DNA of 64,000 nucleotides. Origin: Monocercomonoides exilis. Taxonomy: Eukaryota; Preaxostyla; Oxymonadida; Polymastigidae. The position numbers were made by a program, and so were the translations under genes. The stretch covers positions 62,001 through 126,000 of the forward strand of contig LSRY02000029.1 of assembly GCA_001643675.2 (NCBI GenBank). Reading direction: 5' to 3'. Positions 43,201 through 55,747 of the stretch are shown here, piece after piece (within the stretch, counting starts at the first letter, position 1; every line of letters begins with the position of its first letter). The notes beneath the pieces are model-generated. The model saw only the letters and a program-made list of their open reading frames with translations, made no database searches and was not told the origin of the DNA.

Positions 43201-46200
43201 CATCGACATCTCCGTCAGATTATCTTGTGACGTGTTCAGTTGATGTCACTTTCAAGGGATTGCTTTTTTCGTTGGGTGCTTCGATTGGGAGCAGCACATC
43301 ATTTGTTGGGAATGAAGGAGGGACGTTCACGCTGCGGGGGTGCTCATTTGGGCCAGCGAGCGAGGGTTCGTCTGTGAGCTACTCTTTTGTGAAAGGAACG
43401 GGAGGAAAAATAGTTGTTGCTGATTCGTTTTCTGTTGCGAACAGTGCTTCTGTGCTGTTTGACTCTTGTTCTCTGATTGTTCTGACAGGCAGTTGCGAAG
43501 GAGAATTAACAGGATTGGATCTCAGCAGGGTTTCGTCAAATGCAACAGGATCTGGCCTTATCTCATATTCTTCGACTGGATCGCTGAGGATAACAGGGTC
43601 AGAATTCGGGGGAGGGACAAGTGGCGGAGCAGCAATTATTTTCTCGACGGGATCGTCGCTGACGATTTCGACGACGACATTTGAGGGGATTGAGTGTGGG
43701 AGTGTGGATGGGTGTGCAGTGCATGGCACAGTTGGTACGTCAAAAAGTATCGAATTGTCGAACAACACGTTTACTGACTGTAATGCAACGAGCGGAAGTG
43801 GCGGGGCTGTGCATTTGAGTGTGGAAGACACGGGGAGTGTTCGAATTGGGGCAGAAGGGACAGAAACATCATTTGAGAAGTGTAGTGCAGGACAAAATGG
43901 AGGGAGTGGGGGATATGGAGGTGCGATCTATGTTTTGTGTGGGGCAGATGCGACAGACATTGTTCTGCGAGACTTGAGTTTTGGAGATTCTTCAGCAGGA
44001 ACAGGCAACACAGCAGATGTTGGAGGAAATAATTTGTTTATTAATGCTGATAAGATTGATAAAGTTGTTAGCTCGACAAAATTAATGTTCAACAGAGAAG
44101 GAATGATAAATGAAGATTTGATGGGAATTGATGGAGGTAACGATGCATTTCTGATACCACTTTCATTGTATCTTGATGAATTCACTCCGCCTGCATATGT
44201 TGGCGGAGACAACGCTGCTGATTTTAGCGGATGTGGAATGGCTTCTCATCCTTGTTTGACGATCCTTGGGGCAACAGAACGGTTTGGTGCAGATGAGAAA
44301 AGAGAGATTTTGCTTAGCGCTGGATTCGAATTCAGCGAGGAGCAAGCACTGAATTTGGTAGAGTGGGAAATAACAGCAACTGAAGAGAACACACATCTTT
44401 CTGTTGTGGCTGGTTCAGCTGGAAGTTTGATTGGGCTGATTGAGACAGACATCACAACAACATTTGGGAAAATTATTTTTGATCTTCCACAGACTCTTTC
44501 TCCAAGGACTTCTTTCTTAATTGCCAATTCGCAGACTTTGACGCTCACGAAATGCGGAATAAGTTTTTCTTCTTCCTCTTCATCTCCATCGTCTTCTATT
44601 TCAACTCCTTTTCTTACTGTCAGTGGCGGCGCCTCAGCCATTCTCAATGAATTTTCAGCCTCAACGCTTTCTTTCTCAACAGTTTCTGTGTTTTGTGTGG
44701 ATGCTTCTTCTGCTGCCTCTTGTTTGCATCTCGAAAACGCACAATTTTCTGACTTCACACAACTCGACCACCCAATTTTTGGCATCACTTGTGGAAGCGT
44801 TGCGTCATCTGATCCAGCTTTTGCAGTGTTGTCTTTGCATAGTTGTTCATTTACCTCAATCGAAGTTGATCCAACAGACAGTTGCGCATGCCTTTTAGAT
44901 GGCACATTAACTTTACCTGTTTCTCTGCTGAACTGCACGTTGAGCTTACTTACATCCGCTGGCTCTGCGGAAGGAGGCGGTTTGAAAGTTCAACTCGACA
45001 CAGGTGGTTCATTGGCAGTCAAAGGAACATCTGCTGAAGAGACTTCGTCAATTTCGCAGTGTTCATGTTCAGCTTCTTCGGGGAAAGGAGGTTTTTTGTT
45101 TCTGAACAGCGCTTCCGCAAGCGACAATTTTGAGTTTGCTCAGCTGCTTCTGTCGCAGAATGAAGCGTTTGTGGGGAAGCACATGTATCTCCTCTGCAGC
45201 AGCTTGACACAAGCGATTGTTCCAAGTGCGTTCCAGTTTGCGCTGCTGATTGCTGAAGAAGGCAGGGAGAATGCGCTGATAGGGCAGGATACAACGCGCC
45301 CTTCCGATTGTGACTTGTACCGGTTTATTGTGGGCTATTTTGCCGAGACAATCGAAGTTGATGGCGGAGCTGGCAGTGATGAGTTGTACTGTGGAGATGA
45401 AAATTATCCGTGTGGTACTGTTGATTTCGGCTTTGAGCGCTTCAAACAAGATGCACAGAAAACTTTGGTTATTTCTAGCTCAACGCAGCTGAATGGGGTG
45501 CTGGATGTGAGTGATGCAACTGTGAAAGTTAAAGTTGATGCGGTTCTTGTGGATGTAGAGGTTTCCCCATTAATTGATGGCCCTCAGAGTTCTGTTCTTG
45601 TTTCTTCTTCAGCAACGAGTTTTGAGTGGATTGCTTTCAAATTGCCTTCGACATTCACTTCGAGTTATGAAGCGCTGATTTTGTTGAATTCGGCTGAGGG
45701 CGATTTGAAAGTTGCTTCTTGTACTTTTGCGATGCTTACGGGGCTTACAGATGCTTTGGCTTATCGTCTTATCACTTCGATTGGCAAGCTCCATATTTCA
45801 TCGACAAACATTGACGGTTTGCAAACAACTGTGCCTTTGTTTGATTTTCCAGTTTCTTCGACAACGCCTTCAACTTCAATTTCTTCATCTTTATCGTCTT
45901 TATCGTCTTTGTGTTCATCATCATCTTCTTCTTTTAAGGAATCTTCCAATGCTGATGAATTGTTCACTTTCTTCAATGCCACTTTAACAGACATCACTGT
46001 CCCAACAGCAACTTCTCCAGTTCTGTTGGATTCTTCTTTGTCTGCTTCTTTTCTGATTGACGGCTGCAAATTACAGACGCTGAAGTCTCAAAGCAGTCAA
46101 GAGGGAGGAGGAATGAAATTAGCATTGCAATCCTCTGGCAAATTTGTACTGAATGACACAACTTTGACTCAATGTGCAGCAGAAAGCTCAACAGAAGGCA

Positions 46201-49200
46201 AAGGAGGCGGTGTTTTCATTGACTGCTCAGCGGGAACACACGACTTTGAGCTAAAAGAGGTGACATTCACAGATTGCTCTGCTTTCGTTGGGACGAATCT
46301 GTTTGTTTTGTCGTCTGGGCTGAACGGGACGATTACTTCGGCACACTTGAATTTTGACTTAACGGAATTTTTGAGCCAAAGAAACGCTTTTGTTGGCAGC
46401 GACACGGAACTTACAGAGAAAAGCCTGCTTTTGTTCATTGTGCCAAGGAAAGAGACTTCTGTTTTTGTTTCTTCTTCTTCTTCTTCTGCAGCGGATCTAA
46501 TTGGCTGTGGAAGCAATGAAGATCCGTGCTATTCATTCTGGAAGGGCATGCAGAACACTGACAGGACATCTGGCTCCACAATACAAGTATCCATCATTGG
46601 CAGTGCAGAAATCGAAGACCCGTTTGACTTGTCGCTCTGCTCCGTGGCTTCCAGTGACGCCAGCGCCAAATGCACTCTGTCGTTCATAGCTGCAATTTCT
46701 GGTGATTCACACACAAACGTGCTGACAACCACAAATTCCTTGTCATTTGCCAGGATCGTTTTGTCGCTTCCTTCGTCTTTCACAACAGAAGAAGCTGTTC
46801 TTGTTACTTCTTCAACAGAAGATGCTGTGCTTTCCTTCGGAGATTGCGTATTTTCCCCTCAAAATTCCGATCACATCACTTTTTCGCTTGTTTTAGTGGA
46901 TGCCGGCAAGTTCGAAATCAACAATTGCTATCTGACTCTTGCTTCATTTGAATCTCAGCCGTTTCTGTTCAGTCAGTCAGCTGAAATTACACTAAACTCA
47001 TTTATTGTATCGAGTGTGACGTTGAGTGCTGAACCGCTGTTTAGCTTAACATCTGCTTCAGCAACAACTTCTTCTTCCACTTCTTTTTTATCTTCTTCTG
47101 TTTCAAAGCCAAATTCTGATTCAAACGCAGTTTCACCATCATTCACTCTCGAATTATGCAGCTTCTCTGATGTTAGTGCTGTTGATATTGACAAGGCTGC
47201 ACTTTTATCTTCCATCTCTTCTTCTTCTTCTTCTTCTCAACTCTCAACAACTCTTATCATTGATTCCTGCGATATAACTTCCTCTTCTTCCACTTCAAGC
47301 ACAAATGGGGGTGCGTTATTAATTTCTCTTTCTGAAACAGGAGCGCTTGTTGTGAATGGCACCACGACAACATCCGGATGCACATGCGAAACCGGATCTG
47401 AAGGAAAAGGAGGATTTTTATGCCTGCTTTGTCCAACAGACAACGATAACTTTGCACTGAGTGGGTTAACTTTCTCGTCAAACAATGCATTTGCAGGGAA
47501 AGACCTGTTTTTGTCGTGTGCTGACTTGACAACAAAAGTCAGCAGCACCTCATTCGCCTTCGCTTTAGACATCGACGAAGAGCAAAGAGCAAATTCTCTA
47601 ATTGGAATCGATCGAGCAGGATTCACAGTAAATACTGACTTGTTTATCTTCATCACTGGGCTGAATCTGCATTCACTCGCTGTCAACGGGGAAAGCGGGA
47701 CAAACGGGGTGTTCTGCGGAGACACAGTGCCGTGCCAGTCTGTTGATTATGCGCTTTCTCTGTTTGGAGGAGAAGGAGAGAGGACTGTTGTGCTGACGGG
47801 CAATTCGCCGCTGAAGGCAGAAGTGGCGATGGATCAGCATGTGGTGAAGAGCGGAGTGGAAGAGACAGGAGGAGGAAGTGAAGGAGGAGAAGCTGTGATT
47901 GTGAAGGCAGGTTTAATTCTGAGTGATTCAATGACTTCTTCTACAGGAATTGCAATGACAACAGTTGGATCACTTAAGTTTGAGCAGATTGCATTTACGC
48001 TTCCTGCTTCCTTTGTGAATGCTATGAATGTGCTGATCTCATCCACCACTGCAGCCAGTGAATTAACTCTTTCTCATTGCAGTTTTGCCAAGCAGACAGA
48101 TTTCAGCACAGCTGTTTCTTTCTCTTTGGTTGCTTCGTCGAGTGGCAAAGTGATTGTGGATGATGTTTCCTTAAGCTACTTTGAATTCTCTATTTCTCCT
48201 TTTGTTTTGTCGCAAACAGCTGAAGTTAGCATAAAGGCGATGATTGTGAATACGATCTCACTCGATCAGATATCCTTCTTTTCTCATCCAACAACAACAG
48301 CGTCATCATTCTCATCATCAACAACAGCATTTTCTTCTTCTTCTTCTTCTTCTTCTTTATCTTCTTCAAATCGATTAATAAACGATATAACTCCTTGTCT
48401 GAACTTCGAAAATTGCCAATTTAATGGACTCACAACCACAGCTGGAACAACAGTTCCAGCTTTTTCCTCCGTCGCATCCCTCATTTGCCCCCTTTCCATC
48501 ACAAACTGCACAATCACTGCTCATTCTTCCACCGAAAGCGAAGCCGGTGGGTCGATTCAGCTCGTTTTGAGCGCCGGCGGTTCTTTGAGCGTGAAAGGGG
48601 CAGAAGGCGAGGCAATGCAAGTGTCTCAATGTGTCTGCTCAACATCAAGTGGAAAAGGAGGATTTCTGCATTTGCAGTTTGATGATCCAAGGGCAGTTTT
48701 TGCAATGGATTCAATTGCATTCCAAGAAAACGATGCTGCCTTTGGCAAAGTGCTCTTTCTGGACGCTGCCGATTTGGGTGCTGTTTTGAGGGAAGAGGCA
48801 ATCACGTTTGATCTGGAGGCGCTCACAGATGCTGACCTGCAAGGGTTTGAAGACGGATATCGTGTGGATCCTGTACCACTGAAGGCATTTTTGCTGCCTT
48901 TTGAAGTACCCGCAAGAGTTGGAGGAGAAAACAAAGCAGATTTCCGGAGATGCGGACTTGTGAGTTATCCGTGTGAAACCATCAGTTTTGCTGCTTCTGC
49001 TCGATTTCCTTCTTCTCCACGTGAAATTGCATTGAGTCCGGATTTTGTGTGGGAAGAGGAAATGAAAATGGATTCGTTTGATTGGAGCATCGAATGCAAA
49101 GACGAACAGAGCGCAATTGTTGTGTCTTCTCCTTCTGCGCCAACGGTGCAATCATTCATCGAATCAACAAAGTCAAACAAGATTTCCAACATTCTTTTTG

Positions 49201-52200
49201 CTCTTCCACAAACACTTGGCGGAACAGCTGTGCATCTTGTGAAAGTGACTGCAGAATCACTAAGTCTGGCGAATTGTGGGGTTGCAATGGCAGATGGGGT
49301 CACAGATATATCTTTCATTCCATTTTACGTATCGTCTGGAAAGCTGTCATTGTCACTCTTTTCTTCTTCTTCTTCAATTGATTCTTCTTCGTCTTCGTCA
49401 TTAGTTCTTCAAAATGTCCCACTTGTTTCATTGGAAGGAGTTGATTCTATTGGAATTCTTGACAAAGTTACACTTACTGATGTTACTACGTCATATGAAA
49501 GTGGGTTGATTGAACTGAAAACAGACTCCAAGCTGTCAGTTTCTAACTCGCATATAACTTTCCCGAGTGCTCCTTCGTCTTCTCCATTCATTTCTTCTTC
49601 TGCTGCGAAGGAAATCACAATCATAAACACAGAATTAAGCAACTTTTCGCGCGCAGACAAAAACGGCGGAGCGATTGAATGTGATTTGAAAGAAGGGGCT
49701 TTATTGGCATTGGAAGGAGCATCGTTTTTGAGTTGTGTTGCAAACGGAGGAAATGGCGGAGGTTTGTGGGTGAAGATGCAGCAGGGCTCATCTTTCAGCA
49801 TTGCTAATTCAACAGGAAATGCTGAAGAAAGTGAAGGAGATGAAGGAGAAGGAGAAGGAGAACAGAAAGTTAGCAGCTTTGGAGCTTGTGAAGCGAAGAA
49901 GAAAGCAGATGACACTTTGGGTTATGGAGGCGGTTTATTCTTGTCTTTAGATGATGAAGCAACAGACTTTATGCTGAAAGATGTAACATTCAATGAATGC
50001 AATGCAGAAAATGAAGGAAAAAATATTTTCGTATCAGCAAATGAATTTGTCGCTCTTTCCCTTCAAACAAAGTTTTTGTTTGGCGCTGATTTGACCGTTT
50101 TAGATGAATTGAATGGCTTTGAAAGATCAACCACAGACGAAACATATTGCATTCCTCTTGTTGTGTTCCTCCGTTCATTTTCTGAGCATTGCTATGTCAG
50201 CCAGTTATCAGGGCACGATTTCAGCGGGTGTGGCTTTAGCGATGTTGCGTGCCTTTCAATCGAAAAAGCAGTTGATGTACGATTTGCTGATATGAAAAGG
50301 CAGATTGTGATGGCAGATCCGTTTTTGTGGGAGAAAGAGATAGAACTTGATCAGTCTGAGTGGGAAATATCATACGAAAATCCAACTGTTGCCACAATTA
50401 GCCCAAATCCAGCGCCAACTCAAGACTCTTTCATTCATTCCACACAAAACTCCAAACTCACAAACATTTCCTTTGAAGTTCCCGCTTCTTTATCTGGTTC
50501 TGCCTCTTCTCTCATTTTGAATGAAGACAACTTGCTCAGCTTGAATATCTGCATTTTTGCTTTGTCCGCCAGCGAAACTGGGAGTGTGGGGTATTCTCTT
50601 CTTTCTGTGAGCTCTGGTTCAATTCTGCTGACAAGCTGTTCAATTGGCAGCATTTCGTTCACTGTTGCTCCGCTTCTATGTTCGGCTGATTCTGTTGAAT
50701 GCAAATTGAATACGACGACTTTCTCTTTGATTGACCTTACAGGCTGCAGACTCATTGAAAACGCAGGAAATTCCTTGGAATTGGTTGACTGCGAATTCAT
50801 AAATGTAACTTCTGATTTGGAAGGCAGTGTATTTTCTTTGAATGTAGCAGGCACGCAGACTGTGAGTATAACAGGCGGAAAATGCGAAAATTGTTCAGTT
50901 TCTGATGGAATTGACGGAGGTGCGTTTGCATTGAACTTGGCAGGAACAGGAAGCATTGAAGTAGATGGGATTGAGTTCAGCCAATGCAAAGCTCCAAATG
51001 CAAAAGGAGGTGCAATAAAACTTATCATTGACGATAGCAGCGAAGAAAATTCATTGAATTTCAAACTGCACAACTTGAAGTTTGAAGCAGATGAAGCAGC
51101 TATTGGTGTTGATGTGTATGTTGAATGTTCAGATGCCCTGGGAATGATGAAGAACGAACAATGGAGCGGAAGTACGGGCACGGAGAAGGAGTCAATTTGG
51201 GTGTATGACACAACACTTTCAGAGGGGACATCGATTCTTTTGCTGTTCAATAAGCCATCAACCAGCAAGATTGTGACGGCAAGTAATGGAGAAGATTTGC
51301 TGGCTTGTGGAAGCGCAGAATATCCGTGCAAAAGTGTGGAGAGAGCGAAAATTGAGCTGGAGAGATTTACATATTCGACAATAGAAGTGGCTGATACATC
51401 TGTTTTGGAGAACGAAATCAACTTCGAAGGAAAGAAGTTGACTTTGAATGGAGCGGCAAAAACACAAAAGACTGTTTTGGTTTCGTCAGATGGGCGTATT
51501 CTCAATGAAGTACCAACATCGTCATCGCAAATTGAAACCAAAATTGAGTATTTGATTTTCTCGCTTCCAGCATCCTTAACCACAAGCAGTGAATTCATCT
51601 TGTCAAGCAACGCAAACACAGCCATAAACTTCTGCTCATTTGCAGCAACTTCTGCTGTTACGCCTGTTGAATATCTGCTTTTGAATGTTGCGTCAGGCAC
51701 ATTTTCTATCAGTCATAGTTCATTGAAACAAATCAAGCTGCAAAATGGTGCATTCATCTTTAGCTATGCTGCATCCACAACTATTGCCAATTCAGAATTT
51801 GACTCCATTCAATTGCTAAAGAGCTTGTTTACAATGTACGAGCCAGCCACACGCACTGGAAATGCTGTTCAGACACTCACAATTCAAAGCAGCAACTTCA
51901 AAAACATCTCAGAAACGAGCACTTCCTCTGCATCTCCTTCTGTTTTACTCTCTCCTTCTGCAACTGTTCCGCTTGATTTGCACATCGATGATTGCTCATT
52001 TGATCAATGCACAGCACCATCGTGCGAGAAAGGAGGAGCGATTTACTTCTGTTACTCGAATGAAACGCGCTTTGTGGTTGAAAACTCGAACTTCACAAAC
52101 TGCTCCACCAATGCTGGGAACGGAGGCGGAGTTTATATCGAATGTGAGCCAGAGTCATTCCCATTGAACCAGCAGGAGCTGAACTTTGAGATTCGCGATG

Positions 52201-54968
52201 TGTACTTTGCAGACAACGCAGCAACGTGTGGTAGGGATGTTTTCATTGTTTCAGACCAATTAAACAATTTGAACGACAGCCACTTCAACCTCAACTATTC
52301 GATGTCCACATTTCTTGTGGGGAATGCCATTGAAGGAACAATTGATGAGAGTGAACCAGATTCAGTCGAAGATTTGGTGCCTCAAATACAGATCTTCCGA
52401 GCAGCTTCTGTTATGTGCTCTTCCAACGGCAATATTTCTGCGAGTAACGGAAGAAACTGTGGTATGCAGTCGAATCCGTGCTTGACGGTATCCGGTGCTC
52501 TGAATCATCTGTGGGGCCGCTCAGGAAAAGTGGAGATTCAGGCACAGTCGCACTTCGAGGGGAGAGAAACGCTTTCTTCGGTATCTGTTGTTCCGTATGC
52601 TTCGACTGCAGGAAACAACAGCGCAACTATCTTGTTTAATCAGACGTTGAATATGACGGCAGTTGGAATGTCAACGATTGTCACTCAGAATGAATGCTCT
52701 TTCAAACAGATTGTGTTTTTATTTGACCGACAGTACAGCTCACAGGACAGCTCTCTCTTTTATCAGCAAAACGGGAAACTCAACTTCGATTCTTGCTCTT
52801 TCTCTGCTGGCACTTTTGCAGGCTTTGCAGTCAATCACAGTTTTGTTTCAGTTGGCGGTGGGGCTTTTGTAGCAAAGCAGATGACGATCAAAGGATTTCG
52901 AATGTCTTCTTCTGCTTTTGTTCTCAACAGGGGATGTTCGGGTGATTTCAGCAAAGTTGCAGTTGATTCTGTTACTTTTGCTAATTCTTCTCATTTTGTG
53001 TTAGCTTCGAATGGAAAACTGACTGTTAACACAGCAAATATGACGAATCTGAACATGGCAGACGACCTTTTTGCACTGAAAACAGCTGAAAATGTGACTC
53101 TTTCGCGAATAACAGCACGAAATGTGTACTTCTCCTCTGGTTGCCTGATCAGCTTGAAGAAAGAAAGCAGAAGCAATTTGAATGAAGCTTCACTCAAAAC
53201 ATCGAATGAGCATGCATTTTCTGTTGCATTGGCCGATGAAACGTCTCTCTTTCTGCTTTCTTCGAGTTCTTTTTCAAACATCTCAACGCGCTCTTCGCTT
53301 TCTCCTGCCATTTTGCTGGCTGAACAGATAAGTAGCAGCATTTCTGTAAAAAGTATTGATTGCACTTCTTGTTCTTCATTGTTTTTGGAAGGAAGCGTAA
53401 TTTCGATGAAGAACTGTGGAGATGTTACAATGGATGCTGTTAGCTGTGATGGCGGTATTGTTACTAGTGATTCGAATGATAATGAATTGATCTCACAAAC
53501 GGATGAAGATTACTTAGAATTAATTCAAACCTTTTCTTCTTCTTCTTCTTCTTCTTCATTTCTTTCAAAAATTTCTCACGCAGGACAAAACTCACATGAA
53601 GAAGTCTGCGAATGGACTGGTTCTGCCATCAGCTTGATGAATTGCTTTGCTTCTCTCAATTCGCTGAAATTGAACAACTTTTCTTCTGGTGCATTGTCTT
53701 TCACTGACTCAGCAATCAACCTCACTCAGCTGTATTTGATCAACAACGGACCAAAATTAGCTAATTTTGGATCCACAAGGAGGAATATTTTGTGCAAAGG
53801 AAACAATTTAGATGCGGAATATTTGAATTTGGTGAGTGTGAAAGGAGGAGATGGAAGTGGAGCTAATTCTTCTCTTTGGATTTTGAATAAAGGCTGCAAT
53901 TTGAAAGGAATTGCATCGGAAGCCATTTCGTCGTTTTATATTCCACAACTCAGTTCGGCAACTGCGGAGGAAGTTGGAGAGACGTATAAAATAACGTTTA
54001 ATGGGCACAATCTGTATCCTTGCTATTTGGCATATCAAGTGAGCTTTGTGGATGACAAAACAAGTGTGAAATTTTTTTATATAATTTTATGTACTTTTCA
54101 TATTTTCTATATATATATTTTTATATTGATACAAATGTTTATATAAATAAATATATTAATTTATTTAGATTCCATAAGTGATCAATCACGCGAATCAAAC
54201 TTATCCAACAATTTCTCCACATCAATTTCTTCTTCCTCTTCCTCCTCCTCCTCCTCCTCCTCCTCCTCCTCCTCCTCTCTTCTTTCTGAAGAATCGCCTA
54301 CAATTTCCCAATATTCTTTTTCTGATTCTGGCTTCATCAACGAAACAACAGCGGTTGGCTTTGTTCCATCGTCTGCAATTAATCCTCATCGAAGCAGCAA
54401 AAAAGTGGCCGTTTCGCTTATATTCTCTGCTTCTTTCCCGCTCCAGGCTTCCACAGCCACAATAGAGACGCAACGTATTGTTGTATTAAATAGCACAGCG
54501 ATTGATGCAGATGACGGAAAGAACAAAACGGATCCTAGTGATGGAGGAGATGAAAGGATAACTGAATCACCAAACGAACAATCAGGCAAAAAGGTGAAGC
54601 AGATGAAGACAATGATGGTCGTTTCTATTGTTGTTATTGCAGTTGTTGTGGTGATTGTGGTTGTGCTGGTTGTTGTGTGTGTTATTGTGTGGCGTGTGCA
54701 GGCCAGCCACAACAAGAAAATGGCCAGCATTTACGCGTCAGATGAGGTCGGTTTGGCGGCTTCTGGAAGGGACTCTGGAAATGGCAATTGCAGTTCACGA
54801 ACAAGACTGACAGAGACGAGTGTTTCTGAACCGCCGAGAGAAAGCATAGGAGAAAGAGCAGCGGGAACAACTTGGGATTTTGATAGTGTTGAAAACGAGA
54901 TGAAGGCTGTTGCGAATCCCGTGGCAGCAAACCGCCGTTCTGCTTCTTCGACTGCTCGTTCGACGTAA
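40206..54968 (+). CDS. Giant beta-helix surface protein, ten modules, membrane-anchored
   Basis: Proposed exons: 40206-40324, 40418-54063 and 54169-54968; introns of 93 nt (GTATGT..TTTGTAG) and 105 nt (GTGTGA..ATTTAG), in frame, give 4,854 aa. Exon 1 supplies a signal peptide (MTFVLFFITYCELCYTQS). Exon 3 supplies a poly-Ser linker, a transmembrane helix (about 54615-54695, rich in Val) and an 85-residue cytoplasmic tail. Between them, ten modules of about 385 aa each begin with CGxxxxPCxT (for example GCGMASHPCLTI); motif starts are near 42055, 43018, 44227, 45388, 46502, 47713, 48949, 50228, 51303 and 52455. Modules end with GGA-type strands and VGkdLFL segments. This is a right-handed parallel beta-helix pattern like polymorphic outer-membrane-protein repeats. 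A role in adhesion or surface recognition is inferred. No catalytic residues are recognised. Confidence 0.85.
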
Positions 54969-55747
54969 TCTGCTTTTTGTTCTTCTCCTTTCCCTTCCTT
55001 TTCTTTTCTTTCAAATTCTTCTTTGCTTCTAAGTTTATCGATCTGGTTTTAATTCTATTTGTTTTGACTTAACTTTTAATCGTTGTGAATCCTGATATGA
55101 CTTTGCTCTAATAAAATATTATGAGATTTTTGTTTTATATTAACAAATCATTTCATTTATATGTTTAATTTTATTGTTCTAAATTTCGGTTCTTCTCCTC
55201 GATGTTGTTAAACTTAGTTTGTTTTCCATTGTTTATTTCTTTTTTTCATCTTTTTTATTCCTTATTCACTATATTTTTTAAAACAATTGATGAAGTTATT
55301 AGCATTTTTAAGTTATCTAAGATTTTCTATTTTCATTTATAATTCAAAAAAACTTGAACTTATAAAAATTAATTCTTTTTTTGAATAAATGGTTGTAAAA
55401 ATCAAAATAAAAGATTTGTTAATAAGCCTGAGATTTATAATTATTTATTTTAATCAATTGCAGAGCAAAAAATGAAAATAAAAATGGTTGAAATTACAGA
55501 ATATAATTCTTCCTTCAATAAAAAAAAAATCAAAAAATGCAATAATAACAAGTTATCAATGTTCAAGAAAAAAAAGGATAAAAATTATTTAAAATGATAA
55601 AAGTTTTATTCTTTAACGATTCGTTTTAATTTTTAAAATCATACACACAAAACAACATCTAAATACATAAATAAATACCTTGTCGCATTCAGAACAATTT
55701 TTATGTTATTTTCTTTTTTCTTTTTTTCCCCAATAAAACATTCAGAG
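54969..55747. other. Intergenic region between convergent surface-protein genes
   Basis: About 780 bp, AT-rich, separating the 3' ends of two convergent genes. It holds a likely polyadenylation signal for the plus-strand gene at 55110-55115 and no coding-like frame. Confidence 0.6.
55110..55115 (+). terminator. Candidate polyadenylation signal AATAAA
   Basis: AATAAA lies 142 nt after the stop of the 4,854-aa surface-protein gene, inside TCTAATAAAATATT. Such words are frequent in this AT-rich DNA, so the assignment is tentative. Confidence 0.35.
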
